From Alteromonas genovensis (GTDB taxonomy: Bacteria; Pseudomonadota; Gammaproteobacteria; Enterobacterales; Alteromonadaceae): a stretch of DNA of 64,000 nucleotides. The position numbers were made by a program, and so were the translations under genes. Below the pieces are notes generated by a model. The model ran no database searches. It was not told the origin of the DNA and was given only the letters and a program-made list of their open reading frames with translations. Each line of letters begins with the position of its first letter. Position 1 is the stretch's first letter. Positions 18,195-27,976 of this stretch are shown in pieces. The stretch is from NCBI RefSeq assembly GCF_010500895.1, contig NZ_JAAAWO010000001.1, forward strand, positions 496,001 to 560,000, read 5' to 3'.

Positions 18195-19424
18195 TCAATA
18201 CCCCGTTAATTCCATAAAGCCAGCACCCTTATGGGTGCCGGTGACGTTTACTCTTCCCTCATAATACTCAAATACGCTGCTATTCCATTGGCCAGATTTA
18301 AATGGCGATACAGTAATATCCACATCTTTACTAGGAATGGTTATTTGCCACGTGGTGGGCACATCGCGTTCGGTATTTAACGTAGTAATTTGTTCATTGT
18401 CTAAAGGCATAATGCTGATTTCATTCAATGCTAGTGTTTCTTTATCTCCTGATGCCGTGATATAAGAGGCTGTCGTATATATTTCACTACCTCTATTTTT
18501 TGTACCTTTTGTACCTGCACCAGTGGCATGCATACGAAACGCCATCAGCTTACTACCGTCGTCTAAATGCAGTGAAAACCAGTCCCAACCCATGGCATTG
18601 CTGTTAGCTAGGTGGCTTGTCCATTCATGATCGTACCAGCCCAAACCTTTCACGTTGAACGTTGTGTTGTTGATATCAAGAGTGCCGCTTGCGTCTATAA
18701 ATGGCTGGCTGTAATAGTAGGAGCGAAGGCGTGCGTCTTCAGTTTTTTTACTGTAACCCTTATCACCCTGTTTAACGAATGGGCCTTTAGCAGTGAGTGA
18801 TAGAGCAATATCTACGTTATTATTGATAGAGAATTGTAATGTTGCGGGAAAAGGAGAGTCGCTTTTTGATTGCCACGACCAGTCATCAATAACGGCGTTA
18901 AAAGGGGCTGGCTTAACAAAGGCGTTTCCTACACCTCCAGCAGCTAAGCGCTCTTCAAAAAAATGCTCATCTTTTGCGTGTAGTGACGCATGTCCCATCC
19001 ACTGCTGTGGCGTAGACCATGAGCTTGCTATCTGAGTTTCTTTTGCGGTAGCAAATCGAAACAAGGTAAATTGTAAGCCGTATTCGTTATTCTCATCATC
19101 TCCTAATACAAAGGTTAGGTACCACCACTCAAGCTGATAATCAGGGTGGCTGCCATGATCCTTAGGTAATACTAAAGGAGTTGTTTTATTCACAGATTGA
19201 AACGAGCCGGTTGAAGAGTCGCTGCTACTGCCATTTTCAGCGCTATCTTCCGAATTACTTTTTGATAGATCCCCAAAGAAACGAGAAGGCGCTGGCGCAT
19301 CTGAGCAAGCACTGCAGGTTAATACACAAACGGCCATTGCTACTGAAAGGGAAAATTTGAGAGGCTCAATTCTTTTTAAGAGCGTAGGAAAAATCTCCGA
19401 GAGCAGGTTAAGCGTAGGTTTCAT
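18195..19424 (-). CDS. Lipocalin-like lipoprotein of the AttH/CrtC family
   Basis: A 409-residue protein resembling AttH and hydroxyneurosporene synthase-like (CrtC) beta-barrels. Family blocks are HPDYQLEWWYLTFVL near residue 110, GLQFTLFRFA, WMGHASLHAKDEHFFEERLA, GWYDHEWTSHLA and GWDWFSLHLDDGSKLMAFRMH. A hydrophobic signal ends in LTCSAC, so it is probably a lipoprotein. The start is ATG 19424, overlapping the stop of the ABC permease gene (ATGA); reading further upstream would only extend into that gene. In AttEFGH-like operons this component accompanies an FtsX-like permease and an ATPase, as here. The ligand is unknown. Confidence 0.85.
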   Translation of the reverse strand: MKPTLNLLSEIFPTLLKRIEPLKFSLSVAMAVCVLTCSACSDAPAPSRFFGDLSKSNSEDSAENGSSSDSSTGSFQSVNKTTPLVLPKDHGSHPDYQLEWWYLTFVLGDDENNEYGLQFTLFRFATAKETQIASSWSTPQQWMGHASLHAKDEHFFEERLAAGGVGNAFVKPAPFNAVIDDWSWQSKSDSPFPATLQFSINNNVDIALSLTAKGPFVKQGDKGYSKKTEDARLRSYYYSQPFIDASGTLDINNTTFNVKGLGWYDHEWTSHLANSNAMGWDWFSLHLDDGSKLMAFRMHATGAGTKGTKNRGSEIYTTASYITASGDKETLALNEISIMPLDNEQITTLNTERDVPTTWQITIPSKDVDITVSPFKSGQWNSSVFEYYEGRVNVTGTHKGAGFMELTGY

Positions 19425-22351
19425 AGCGGTGCATCCTGTCGTAAATCTACTTTGGGCTTTAGCCTGCCTAGTGGAAGAGCAATTACCAAGCATATGATTG
19501 CTAGCGACACCGTTACACTGCTTATGATAAGGCCAACGTCGACGGCTAGCGGATAGACCCAGCTAAAGGCAAGTCGATTAACTTTGAATATAAATACATA
19601 CGCTAGGTAAACGCCAAACGGTACGGCAAGTAAGGCGGTGAGTAAGCATAGAAAAATATATTGTCCTAGTAAGCTGAGCTTTACTGCTGTTTTACTTACC
19701 CCGAGGGCCCTCAGCACTGTTAGCGATGATGCATTGCTTAGCGACAATATACTTAGCGATACCGCAAAGGCTATTCCCGCCACAAGCAGCGTTGTGATAT
19801 TTAAGCCATCAGTAAGGACAAACGTTCTATCAAAGGTATCCATCGAAAGCGTGAGTAATTCTTCTCTACTGTAGAGGTTACCCTGAGTGGCGAGTGTTGT
19901 TTCCTTCTGCTCAAAGGTTTGAGGCGTTTCAGGTGTACCTGCTTGGAAAGTAGATTGACCATAAGAGATAGCAAGCACGCCAGAAAATGCGGCGTCTCCA
20001 ATGGTATCTTTATTAAAGTTTGATAGTGGCAACAGCAACTGCGCTTTCATATTGCCGTAATCTGGGTAGATGCCTAATACGGTAAAAGAGGGTGGTTTGT
20101 TAAAGAAGCGATTGTTAATTTGGTTTGAGTTCTCATCGATATTGACAGCCTTTATCTCTTCAAGAAAAAGCGTGTCGCCCAGTGAAACATCATGAGAAAA
20201 CGCAAGTTGCTGATTAATGTAAATGCCTTCACCGCTTTCAAACTTGGTCCATGCATTAGGAACACTTGAGTCTACAACAAGGGCATTACGGCCATTATCA
20301 TGGGTAGGGTAACTGCTAATTGAAATAGTGGTAGCATCCGCGCTTTTAGAGCTATTGCTACTAAAATCATTGCCACTAGAGCTATTGTTATTAGAAGCAC
20401 TGCCACTAGGGTTCGCATTAGACTGGGCAACAAGTTTGCCTTGTAGTCTTAGCAATGGCGTTGAGGCAACGCCTTCGGGTATAACAAGTTCAGAGAGTGC
20501 TTTATCGACGTACAAATACGCAGGGGCGTACAATCGCTGTGTTAGCCAACTTTCCGTAGCCGCACGAAAGCTATCGGTCATAACGTTCATGCCAATGTTA
20601 GCGGTAAGCGCAATGAAAAAAGCACAGACGGCAAGACGGGTACGAGAAGAAAGCTGCGCAGTACTTGCTACTATAAAGTGTAAAACGGGTTTACTTGGGG
20701 GCGTAACCTTCATCACACCGTTGGCCAGTATTGGCAACCATACAATCACCAAAGAGCAGCTTACCAGCAGTAATATTGCAACAAACAGCAGTGCGTGCAG
20801 CGTAGATGATATTAACGCTTGGGTAATGGCTAATAGGGCAATACCGGCTATCGTCCAAACAAGAACAGAGCGTTTTCGCATAGGCTGAGCGGCTTTAACT
20901 GTTCTTGTGCTTAATGCAGTAGAGAGTTGTTTTGCTGGAATGAGTGCAAATATGCCCAGCGATAAAAAGGTAACAATTACCGAGAGCGCGAGTGTGCTGA
21001 TTAGGTTGACGTCAGGGGTAATAAACACCGCATCGAAAAGAGAAGAAAAGGTGCCGCTAATAATGGGTGAAAGCATTGACGCGGCATAAAAACCTGCAGC
21101 GCAACCAACGGGAACGCTCAATACGCAATAAATTAAAAGCTCTGTAAGTAGTGCTGTGGTTAAATGGCGGCTGCGTATGCCCAGTTGCCTCATTCTAATG
21201 ATGTTGGGTAACCGAGTTCTGTACATCAAGTTCAGCGCGTTTAACACAATAAAGAGCGCCACAACAGCCATCAGCGCGCCCATAGCCCACAAATTCAGCT
21301 TAAAGCTATCTGGCAACGAGCCGGTGTCTTGCTGCGTGCTGACATCTTCAAATTGAACGGTCTGTGAAAGCCTTTGTTGTATATCTAGCTTCTCGTTTTG
21401 TGAGAGAGTCTGTAAGGACAAAAAGCCCGAAAGGGGCCATGTGGCCTCAGTGATATTTCGGCGATAAAAGTCTGACAGTGACACAACAATTGCGTCTTGC
21501 GACACTGCGGTGCTGACCCTTAATTGTACAATAACGGTTGATGAGGATGATGAAGTGATGCCAGAAGAGGGCGGCAACGCACCTGCTGTTTCACCTAAGA
21601 TGTCAGCTGAAGAGGCTCCTGATGAAGACGCTCTTGGTGAAGAAGCTTCGCCGTCTTGTGTGTCACCACTGGCTAGTTGGCTATTTTTTTGGCTGCGTTT
21701 TTGGCTACCTTTTTGACTGCGTTTTTGAGCACCACTAAAAAACAACACATCACAGCCGAGTTTTGATTTTGTAGCTGGGTGTATGGCGCCCACAACATGA
21801 TTTGACTGAGCAGAGCCGCCATTTGTTGACATTAACCCAGTCATATTATTTGAAATTGAGCCAGCTTTATCCCCAGCAGCTGGATAGCTAAAAAGGGCTT
21901 GGTTATCTATTCCCAAAAGAGACAGCTCTGAAGCTTCTTGCGACGTTTCTACTTGGTTAACGCTATTGTCATCTTCAGCGCATAAAAACCTGTATTGTCT
22001 TTCGCTAAACGCTACCAGTTGGGTAAACCCTGCCATTCTCAAATTGGCATAGTCAGCTTTGCTGAGTGAGTCGTCTTCACCCACTTCACCCACTCGAGGC
22101 TCACTTACAGCCTCATCCAAAGCTGTGTCGGCAACAGCAGTCTTGTCGACAAAAACAATAGTACCGCCATTGAAAATAGAAGATTGGCTACTGGCTAGCT
22201 CACCTTGCGAAGCGCCTTCGTTAATGAGCAGCACGGTAATGAGGCCTGCATTTGCTAAAATGATGGCGAACATGATGAGCAGCGGCTCCCACGGTCTTAC
22301 CCGCGACATGGCTAAAAGGGCTTTAAGGGTGAGGCTTAAGGTTCTATGCAA
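19421..22351 (-). CDS. FtsX-type ABC transporter permease (AttFG-like) with Ser-rich inserts
   Basis: A 976-residue FtsX/MacB-like permease. A membrane segment lies at residues 20-45 (LLIMFAIILANAGLITVLLI); a second group of segments begins near residue 360 (WAMGALMAVVALFIVLNALN), and the C-terminus has three to four more (LLVAGIAFAVSLSILSLSNA and after). The size suits two fused FtsX halves. Two extracytoplasmic stretches are low complexity: a Lys/Ser/Gln repeat near residues 208-224 and a Ser/Asn-rich linker near residues 650-675. The start is TTG 22351; Met 15 (22309) is an alternative. It lies between the ATPase and AttH genes, so it is the membrane core of that exporter. Confidence 0.85.
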   Translation of the reverse strand: MHRTLSLTLKALLAMSRVRPWEPLLIMFAIILANAGLITVLLINEGASQGELASSQSSIFNGGTIVFVDKTAVADTALDEAVSEPRVGEVGEDDSLSKADYANLRMAGFTQLVAFSERQYRFLCAEDDNSVNQVETSQEASELSLLGIDNQALFSYPAAGDKAGSISNNMTGLMSTNGGSAQSNHVVGAIHPATKSKLGCDVLFFSGAQKRSQKGSQKRSQKNSQLASGDTQDGEASSPRASSSGASSADILGETAGALPPSSGITSSSSSTVIVQLRVSTAVSQDAIVVSLSDFYRRNITEATWPLSGFLSLQTLSQNEKLDIQQRLSQTVQFEDVSTQQDTGSLPDSFKLNLWAMGALMAVVALFIVLNALNLMYRTRLPNIIRMRQLGIRSRHLTTALLTELLIYCVLSVPVGCAAGFYAASMLSPIISGTFSSLFDAVFITPDVNLISTLALSVIVTFLSLGIFALIPAKQLSTALSTRTVKAAQPMRKRSVLVWTIAGIALLAITQALISSTLHALLFVAILLLVSCSLVIVWLPILANGVMKVTPPSKPVLHFIVASTAQLSSRTRLAVCAFFIALTANIGMNVMTDSFRAATESWLTQRLYAPAYLYVDKALSELVIPEGVASTPLLRLQGKLVAQSNANPSGSASNNNSSSGNDFSSNSSKSADATTISISSYPTHDNGRNALVVDSSVPNAWTKFESGEGIYINQQLAFSHDVSLGDTLFLEEIKAVNIDENSNQINNRFFNKPPSFTVLGIYPDYGNMKAQLLLPLSNFNKDTIGDAAFSGVLAISYGQSTFQAGTPETPQTFEQKETTLATQGNLYSREELLTLSMDTFDRTFVLTDGLNITTLLVAGIAFAVSLSILSLSNASSLTVLRALGVSKTAVKLSLLGQYIFLCLLTALLAVPFGVYLAYVFIFKVNRLAFSWVYPLAVDVGLIISSVTVSLAIICLVIALPLGRLKPKVDLRQDAPL
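21679..21726 (-). repeat. In-frame 12-bp tandem repeat within the permease gene
   Basis: Four consecutive 12-bp units of the form GGCTGCGTTTTT (plus strand) encode the QKRSQKGSQKRSQKNSQ stretch on the minus strand. Being a multiple of 3, changes in copy number would keep the frame. Confidence 0.8.
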
Positions 22352-22481
22352 AGTGATACTTCATCATTTAAATAATGGGCCGGTTTGACACATGCATTAA
22401 CTACTGCATTAGCGACTGCGCTCGCTTTTACTCTTACTATGGCTCTCACTATGGCGCCTATTTTTGCACCAATCAGTGCGT

Positions 22482-23261
22482 TCACTGCAATTCCCTAATC
22501 GGCGCTTTTTCTTCGTTCAATTTGCCTTTATGTAGCCACAATGGGAGCTTCGCTTTTTGAGCCACATCAGGGCTGTGTGTCACAACCAGTAATGTTGTGT
22601 TCATCGCGCTGCATACGTCATAGAGAATATCGGAAACAGCTTGGCTGGTGGCTTCATCTAAATTTCCGGTAGGTTCGTCAGCGAGTATTAAAGAGGGCTT
22701 GTGTACCAGAGCCCTTGCTATTGCACAGCGCTGTTGCTCACCGCCAGATAATTGAGATATTGGCTTTTTCGCAAGAGGCAAAATATTGAGCTGTTCCATA
22801 AGTTCAGTTTGATACTGCGGGTTGTAGTTACCTTTTAATCGCGCGGTAAACGCAATGTTGTCCCATGCATTAAAACAATCAAATAGGTTGTAGCTTTGAA
22901 ATACGATCCCTAAATGATTCTTTCGAAAATCATCCACATTGCTTTTATTTCTCGCAACATTGTTTAAAACAGTCTCTGTTCCAACTTTACCTTTTTCGGC
23001 CGCAGCTAGGTTTCGGGCATTAGAGGAAGCGTCCTGAGATGGGGATTCACTGCCTTCATACAAACAATAATCGTTGACTGAAATGGTACCTGAGGTAGGC
23101 GTATCAAAGCCTGCAATAAGCGATAAAAGCGTTGATTTGCCACACCCTGAAGCCCCTTGAATACTCACGGAATCGCCGTTATTTACCGAAAGGTCTAAAT
23201 CACAAAGAATAGGTGCGGTAACGCCTTCAAACGACTTTGTTAACTTTTCAATTTTCAACAT
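22482..23261 (-). CDS. ABC transporter ATP-binding protein (LolD/MacB type)
   Basis: A 259-residue ATPase from ATG 23261 ([13 protein letters not shown]). Walker [10 protein letters not shown] lies near residue 40, the Q-loop region in [13 protein letters not shown], the signature [14 protein letters not shown] and Walker [13 protein letters not shown]. An upstream ATG at 23309 would add 16 hydrophobic residues that do not belong to this fold. The insert after the Walker A strand ([20 protein letters not shown], about 40 residues) is longer than in LolD. It powers the FtsX-like permease encoded 130 nt downstream. Confidence 0.9.
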   Translation of the reverse strand: MLKIEKLTKSFEGVTAPILCDLDLSVNNGDSVSIQGASGCGKSTLLSLIAGFDTPTSGTISVNDYCLYEGSESPSQDASSNARNLAAAEKGKVGTETVLNNVARNKSNVDDFRKNHLGIVFQSYNLFDCFNAWDNIAFTARLKGNYNPQYQTELMEQLNILPLAKKPISQLSGGEQQRCAIARALVHKPSLILADEPTGNLDEATSQAVSDILYDVCSAMNTTLLVVTHSPDVAQKAKLPLWLHKGKLNEEKAPIRELQ

Positions 23262-23519
23262 AGGTGACAGGAAGACCTTTTCGAGTAATAGAAGTAAAGA
23301 ACAATTCATTCAGGGTCGCAGTTTGGCAACTCTGGAGGATTTTAAAGCGGCAATCCTGACGACAATTTTAAGCTAGCCGTCTATTTCAAGCTAACAATTA
23401 ATTTGTTCTATTATTGCGTCTTACTGATAGGTTTACGTTGCCTCAGCACTTTTGGAGCAGCAAAAAATAGCAAGAATAAGAATAATGGTAAATGGGGGCA
23501 AAAGAGGTAAATTTAAAAA

Positions 23520-23556
23520 ACAACAAATTGACATAATGTTGTATCTGAACTATCGT
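23520..23556 (+). promoter_or_regulatory. Promoter and operator of the toxin-antitoxin pair
   Basis: TTGACA (23528-23533) and TATCGT (23551-23556) with a 17-bp spacer form a good sigma-70 promoter. ACAACA (23520-23525) and TGTTGT (23537-23542) are inverted arms around the -35 box, suitable for autoregulation by the ribbon-helix-helix antitoxin. Confidence 0.6.
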
Positions 23557-23584
23557 TTTCAGCATCGCCCCTATGGAGTTGTCT

Positions 23585-23824
23585 ATGAGACTTTCAATTG
23601 ATATTACTGCAGAACAGCACCAGTTTCTTAAAGCAGCAGCTGCTATTCAGGGTAAGAGCATAAAAACCTATGTGTTAGAATGTGCATTGCCTTCACAGGA
23701 GGAATCTGAGGCATTTAAAAAGTTGGAAAGCCTTTTGAATAAAAGGATCAATAGCGCATTAAGTGGTGCCATTTCAAACAAAACACTCGATGAAATATTC
23801 GATGAAGAGTTAGCAGATCAGTAA
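23585..23824 (+). CDS. Antitoxin of a ParD/RelB-like type II system
   Basis: A 79-residue protein beginning MRLSIDITAEQHQFLKAAA, the beta strand and helix of a ribbon-helix-helix DNA-binding domain, with a charged C-terminal tail (LDEIFDEELADQ) typical of the toxin-neutralising part. ATG 23585 is preferred over the in-frame ATG 23573, because GGAG at 23575-23578 is well placed for the former and overlaps the latter. The toxin gene follows with a 1-nt gap. The class (ParD versus other RHH) cannot be fixed from sequence alone. Confidence 0.75.
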   Translation: MRLSIDITAEQHQFLKAAAAIQGKSIKTYVLECALPSQEESEAFKKLESLLNKRINSALSGAISNKTLDEIFDEELADQ

Positions 23825-23825
23825 C

Positions 23826-24146
23826 TTGACTTCATATCTTCTATCAAAAGACGCTGAAAATGATATTCGTGAAGTAGTTCGCTACACCCTAAAAAACTGG
23901 GGTGAAAAACAAGTAAAACTATATCGCTCTGCATTGAGAAACCAATTCGACAAAATTGGTACAAATGAAGTTGTCTGTAAATATTATTCTAAAACACTCC
24001 CCAGCGTAAAATTTACGATTGTAAAAGAGCACTTCATTTTCTACATTTCACCTCCAAACGAAAAGCCAATAATAATTGCCGTACTACATAAATCAAGAGA
24101 TATGGTGCGGCACCTATCGAGCAGGTCTAAAGGTACGCTTTATTAA
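23826..24146 (+). CDS. RelE/ParE-family toxin
   Basis: A 106-residue protein with the ParE-like pattern LLSKDAENDIREVVRYTLKNWGEKQVKLY at the N-terminus (here in two parts: the first helix and its turn) and a C-terminal IIIAVLHKSRDMVRHL, like the VLHxxRD strand of ParE toxins. ParE acts on DNA gyrase and RelE on ribosome-bound mRNA; the sequence suits ParE better. The start is TTG 23826. It ends convergent with the VC0807-like gene, the stops being 2 nt apart. Confidence 0.8.
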   Translation: MTSYLLSKDAENDIREVVRYTLKNWGEKQVKLYRSALRNQFDKIGTNEVVCKYYSKTLPSVKFTIVKEHFIFYISPPNEKPIIIAVLHKSRDMVRHLSSRSKGTLY

Positions 24147-24148
24147 AA

Positions 24149-24850
24149 TTACTGATTAATAAAGTTATCGAGCTCTTCACCAGTAATTTTCTTTATTTGA
24201 GCAAACAGATACCACAACGCAGCAATCAGCAATACCATGCTAGGAATGACGATCACGGGGTAGCTTAGCGCTGTCATTCTGCCAAGCTCTTCGGTGTAGG
24301 CCGTTGTGCCAGGCTCGCTGACGAGTATCATTTTTGCCAGTATGTAATTAAGCGCAGAAGACAAAAAGAAAGAGCTTGCAACAATATATGAGCTTACCGC
24401 CACTTTTTTATTGAACTCAACCTGCTTGCCTTTGGCGTCAAGTACCTGATTTAGATGAGGCCAATTGATGATTTGGTCGTTTAATATCAACATCTTGACT
24501 AAAGGTTTTTCGGTATATTGAGTGACTAAAACTGCAATGCCGATAAGGCCAGGGATTGCGGCTTCTTTTATCGCAATATACTCGGCGGGAAGTTTTAATA
24601 GGCTAAATCCCCCGGTAAGCAATACACTGATGATCCCAAGAATGGAGAAACCATTCACTTTTCCCGACTGCTTTAAATCATAAAGCCCGTAGCCGATGGG
24701 AAAGCTTAGCGCCGCCACTATGCTCCACGCTGGACCTAAATAATCCTCAGAGCTTGCATAGCTCATAAGCACTACGGGAATAATGATATTAAAAGCGAGG
24801 TTGCCAAAAAAGCCCTGATTTTTTTGCTGAGGTTGTTGTACTGCTGACAT
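24149..24850 (-). CDS. VC0807-family integral membrane protein
   Basis: A 233-residue protein with five to six membrane segments: about residues 15-35 (NIIIPVVLMSYASS), 38-55, 68-85 (GFSILGIISVLLTGGFSLL), 95-112 (IPGLIGIAVLVTQY), 150-170 and 200-222. It resembles the VC0807-like family distantly related to intracellular septation proteins; the function is unknown. ATG 24850 (MSAVQQPQQ) is chosen; a start at 24916 would overlap the rhomboid gene with a poorly hydrophobic leader. It follows the rhomboid gene by 44 nt. Confidence 0.7.
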   Translation of the reverse strand: MSAVQQPQQKNQGFFGNLAFNIIIPVVLMSYASSEDYLGPAWSIVAALSFPIGYGLYDLKQSGKVNGFSILGIISVLLTGGFSLLKLPAEYIAIKEAAIPGLIGIAVLVTQYTEKPLVKMLILNDQIINWPHLNQVLDAKGKQVEFNKKVAVSSYIVASSFFLSSALNYILAKMILVSEPGTTAYTEELGRMTALSYPVIVIPSMVLLIAALWYLFAQIKKITGEELDNFINQ

Positions 24851-24894
24851 ATCAATCTGTAACTTCAAATTCTGTAGTGTGATTATACGGAAAG

Positions 24895-25437
24895 TTATTT
24901 CCGTGCCCAGTGCCAAGCGGCAAATAACCCACCTAGAAAGCCAAATAGATGATATTCAAACGAAATAAACTTCGATGTGGGGAGCACGCCGACTAACATT
25001 CCGCCGTATAGCGCAGCAACCACCAAGGAAATGAGCAAATATCGAATCTTATTACTTCGAAACCCAGCCAATACCAAGAAGCCAAAGTATCCATATACCA
25101 TGCCGCTAGCCCCAATATGTGTAGCGCTTCGGCCAAACAGCCATACGCCGAGGCCGCCAATAAGCAGCGCACACACGGTAGCAATAATGAAAGTGCGTTT
25201 GCCCCATTGCATTGTTAGCCACATGAATAGCATTAGCGGCAATAGGTTTGCCATTAAGTGTGTAGGAGTGCCATGAAGAAAAGGGGCAGTAAAAATAAAT
25301 GGCAAGTGATTTAAAGAGCGTGGCACAACGCCAAAGGCATTGAGTGAATTACCCGTTAAAAGGTTTGCCACTTCAATTAAAATTAACAGTGCGCCTATGG
25401 TGAATATGATGCGCAGCTGCATCGATAGCGACTTCAT
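24895..25437 (-). CDS. Rhomboid-family intramembrane serine protease
   Basis: A 180-residue six-segment membrane protein. The catalytic Ser is in THIGASGMVYGYFGFL (G-x-S-G), the partner His in EYHLFGFLGGLFAAW, and an upstream HGTPTHLMANLLPL carries the family His and Asn of transmembrane 2. Rhomboids cut membrane-anchored substrates within the bilayer. It lacks a cytoplasmic domain. It lies downstream of the YgiC-like gene by 154 nt and before the VC0807-like gene, on the same strand. Confidence 0.88.
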   Translation of the reverse strand: MKSLSMQLRIIFTIGALLILIEVANLLTGNSLNAFGVVPRSLNHLPFIFTAPFLHGTPTHLMANLLPLMLFMWLTMQWGKRTFIIATVCALLIGGLGVWLFGRSATHIGASGMVYGYFGFLVLAGFRSNKIRYLLISLVVAALYGGMLVGVLPTSKFISFEYHLFGFLGGLFAAWHWARK

Positions 25438-25591
25438 AACATGTCCTTTACGATAATGCTAAATAAGTATTGTGAGTAGTACGGTGTTAATATCGCGGTG
25501 CTAGAATGTAGTACATGTAATATAGGTTTTAGAGCGCACATGGTCACCAAACCTTTCGTTTACAGATTCTTGCGTTCATAAAGTCTTTCGC

Positions 25592-26758
25592 TTATAAAAT
25601 TATGTGAGGTACATAGCGCGAGAGGTCTTGTGTAATGGCAGACGTATCCTCCCTGACTGAAATTCCCGCAGGCATGTCATCTACCAGCCAGCTGCCAATT
25701 AGTGTGTAATTATCACCAAAGGTGGGTAAAGGTTCAAAGGCCTGCACAATAAAGCCTTCTTCTCCATAGGGACCGCTGCTCAGCTCATCCTCTTTGCCAT
25801 CTTGAAGAATCGAAACGTTCGCCCCCTCCCGTGAATACAATGGCTTTTTAATCCATTTGCCCGACGCAACCGCTTTATCAGCTTCATCGCTGAAATACGA
25901 TGGTAGCAGGTTAGGGTGGCCTTCAAACATCTTCCACAGCATAGGAAGCAATGCTTTATTTGATAAAACAGATTTCCAAGCAGGCTCTAGCCAATTTACT
26001 TCTGCACCTGCTAGTGCGTCGCCGAATTCTTCCCGAAGCATGAACTCCCACGGATAAAGCTTAAAACAATCTGTGATGGGACTGTCGTTTAAATCGGTAA
26101 ACACACCCGTATCTGCAATGCCGACGTCTTCAATAAACACAAAGTCGGCGAGCAGCCCAGCTTCTGCCGCGCAATCTTGAAGGTATTGCACGGTACCTCT
26201 GTCTTCATCGGTATCTTTGCAACAGGCCATGTGAAGTTGCTGAATGTTATAATGCTTCGCTATTTCACGGAATCGATGAACCAGCTTTTCTTGCAGGCTG
26301 TTAAATTGATCTGAATGCCTAGCCAGTTTCCCATTATCCACGTTCTGCTCTAGCCACAGCCACTGCCAAAAACCCGATTCGTATAAGCTGGTGGGCGTGT
26401 CGGCGTTGTTTTCTAGTAACTTTGCAGGGCCTGCACCGCTATAAACTAGGTCTAGACGAGAATATAAACTGGGGTCGGCATTAAACCAACTTGATTGCAC
26501 TAAATCCCAGTGTTGTTCGGGTATGGCAAATCGGCGAAGTAATGATTCGCTGTTCACCACTTTCTCCACTACCGCTAAACACATTTGATGCAGTTCTGCG
26601 GTGGGCGCTTCAATATCGTTTTCAATTTGCGCTAGCGAAAACTGATAATAGGCACTTTCATCCCAATACGGCTGCCCGTACATGGTATGAAAATGAAAGC
26701 CGAACTCTGAGGCTAGCTGCTGCCAGTTTGGGCGCGGCTGGCAGGGCATTCTAAACAT
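25592..26758 (-). CDS. Glutathionylspermidine synthase family protein (YgiC/YjfC type)
   Basis: A 388-residue ATP-grasp ligase of the GspS C-terminal family. Typical segments are [20 protein letters not shown] (residues 102-121), [53 protein letters not shown] and [17 protein letters not shown]. coli YgiC and YjfC have this domain without the amidase domain of Gsp and lack proven glutathionylspermidine synthesis. It begins 1 nt after the stop of the YgiB-like gene, as the ygiB-ygiC pair does in E. coli. The start is ATG 26758; Met 4 is possible. Confidence 0.9.
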   Translation of the reverse strand: MFRMPCQPRPNWQQLASEFGFHFHTMYGQPYWDESAYYQFSLAQIENDIEAPTAELHQMCLAVVEKVVNSESLLRRFAIPEQHWDLVQSSWFNADPSLYSRLDLVYSGAGPAKLLENNADTPTSLYESGFWQWLWLEQNVDNGKLARHSDQFNSLQEKLVHRFREIAKHYNIQQLHMACCKDTDEDRGTVQYLQDCAAEAGLLADFVFIEDVGIADTGVFTDLNDSPITDCFKLYPWEFMLREEFGDALAGAEVNWLEPAWKSVLSNKALLPMLWKMFEGHPNLLPSYFSDEADKAVASGKWIKKPLYSREGANVSILQDGKEDELSSGPYGEEGFIVQAFEPLPTFGDNYTLIGSWLVDDMPAGISVREDTSAITQDLSRYVPHIIL

Positions 26759-26759
26759 T

Positions 26760-27536
26760 CTAGCCGCCCCATCCGCCTTTGCGACTACTGCTACCCCATG
26801 AAGATTTAGCGCGCACGCTACTGCCGAAGCCGCCTCGCTTCATTGTGCGGTTAACCGTAGGTTTTGGTTTTAACTGATCTTTACTTACTCGGTAATTGCG
26901 CTTTCGAATATCGCCATCGAACACATGTCCGTCGGCCGTTATCCACCGTGAGCGAAAGGGCGAGTTGTATGAAGATGAGGTATACAGAGGTTGTGAATAA
27001 TAGCGGTTTGGCGAAAGTAGTGAGCTCACCATGTAGCCCGCCATAAACGGCATAAAAAAGCTGCCGCCGTTAGTGTTGACGTTACGGCACTGATTAGGGC
27101 CAAATTCGTATTCACAGTCGTATTCTGAATTAAATCGAGGGCTTGTGCGCAGGGCTTCATCAGCCGCGGTTTTATAGGCTGCCTCGCACTTTTCTAATGC
27201 ATCAGGATAATCCTGCTTGCAGTCATCAATTGATGTATAAATCTTGGCTTCTTCTCGCTCGGCGCCGCAGGCAGAGAGCATTACACTGGCAACGCCAAGT
27301 GCCAAAGGTTTAACGCTAAACGTTTTGCGCATTCGGCTTAAATTGATGTGCTTACTGCGTTTGGTTTTTACTTCAGGCTCAGCGTTCGTCTCAGATGAGA
27401 CTTGAGTACTCATACAACTGCCATCGCTGGTGGAAGTATTTTTACAGCTGGTTTCATTGCTGCTTTCGCAGTTACTTTCAAAAGACGTAGAGCCAAGCGG
27501 GCCCTGTTTATTTGTGTTGTCTGTTGAGTCTGTCAT
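26760..27536 (-). CDS. DUF1190/YgiB-family lipoprotein-like protein
   Basis: A 258-residue protein matching YgiB: a lipobox region [16 protein letters not shown] near residue 90, then [25 protein letters not shown], a FGPNQC strand, [15 protein letters not shown] and a Gly/Ser-rich C-terminus ([20 protein letters not shown]). The first 68 residues before the signal are Ser/Thr/Asn-rich and unusually long. [12 protein letters not shown] at about residue 69 is a likelier functional start if this is a lipoprotein; I keep the longer start because GGGAGCC lies just upstream of it. Function unknown, linked to the YgiC-like gene. Confidence 0.85.
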   Translation of the reverse strand: MTDSTDNTNKQGPLGSTSFESNCESSNETSCKNTSTSDGSCMSTQVSSETNAEPEVKTKRSKHINLSRMRKTFSVKPLALGVASVMLSACGAEREEAKIYTSIDDCKQDYPDALEKCEAAYKTAADEALRTSPRFNSEYDCEYEFGPNQCRNVNTNGGSFFMPFMAGYMVSSLLSPNRYYSQPLYTSSSYNSPFRSRWITADGHVFDGDIRKRNYRVSKDQLKPKPTVNRTMKRGGFGSSVRAKSSWGSSSRKGGWGG

Positions 27537-27545
27537 AGCGGCTCC

Positions 27546-27965
27546 CTAATAGGTCATACACGCTGCGTTGAGCAGGCCTACGGCAATTGACATACTGGCA
27601 AGCATCACACCTGCAGAAATTTCATTGTTGTTAATGCGCTCAGCAATTTTTGGCATAAAGCTAAATCGTAAAATAGCAAAAGCCAGAGACTGAGCAATAA
27701 CGGCAACAATGGCCCAAATGGCGAAGTCGACTACGGCAACCGAGTTTGAAGCGGCACTTCCAAGCGCAATAGCAAAACCGATAATAGCTCCGCCAAAACC
27801 AATGGCTGCGGCAACGTTTTTGTCTTCTTTAACCAGTTTCCACTCGTCATGTGGTGTGACTAACGCATACACCAATTTGAAAATAAATAAGAACAGGATT
27901 GAAAGGCCAAAGTACAAAGCAAAGTTGTCTAGTCCGGCAAGAGATTGCATGATTGTATCCGTCAT
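27546..27965 (-). CDS. yjfL: DUF350 membrane protein (YjfL type)
   Basis: A 139-residue protein with four membrane segments at about residues 16-36 (LYFGLSILFLFIFKLVY), 52-72 (AAIGFGGAIIGFAIALGS), 78-98 and 118-138. Its size and glycine-rich second segment match DUF350 proteins such as E. coli YjfL, which occur with YjfK and PspA-like YjfJ. It starts 11 nt after the DUF2491 gene and ends 9 nt before the YgiB-like gene. Function unknown; probably a structural or pore component of the stress module. Confidence 0.88.
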   Translation of the reverse strand: MTDTIMQSLAGLDNFALYFGLSILFLFIFKLVYALVTPHDEWKLVKEDKNVAAAIGFGGAIIGFAIALGSAASNSVAVVDFAIWAIVAVIAQSLAFAILRFSFMPKIAERINNNEISAGVMLASMSIAVGLLNAACMTY

Positions 27966-27976
27966 ATTTTTTGTTC

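Noticed and set aside
20328..20888. A 186-codon open frame on the plus strand inside the permease gene
   Set aside because: It is antisense to a well-supported 976-residue permease, has no recognisable domain and is rich in Ser, Leu and Ala as expected for a shadow frame.
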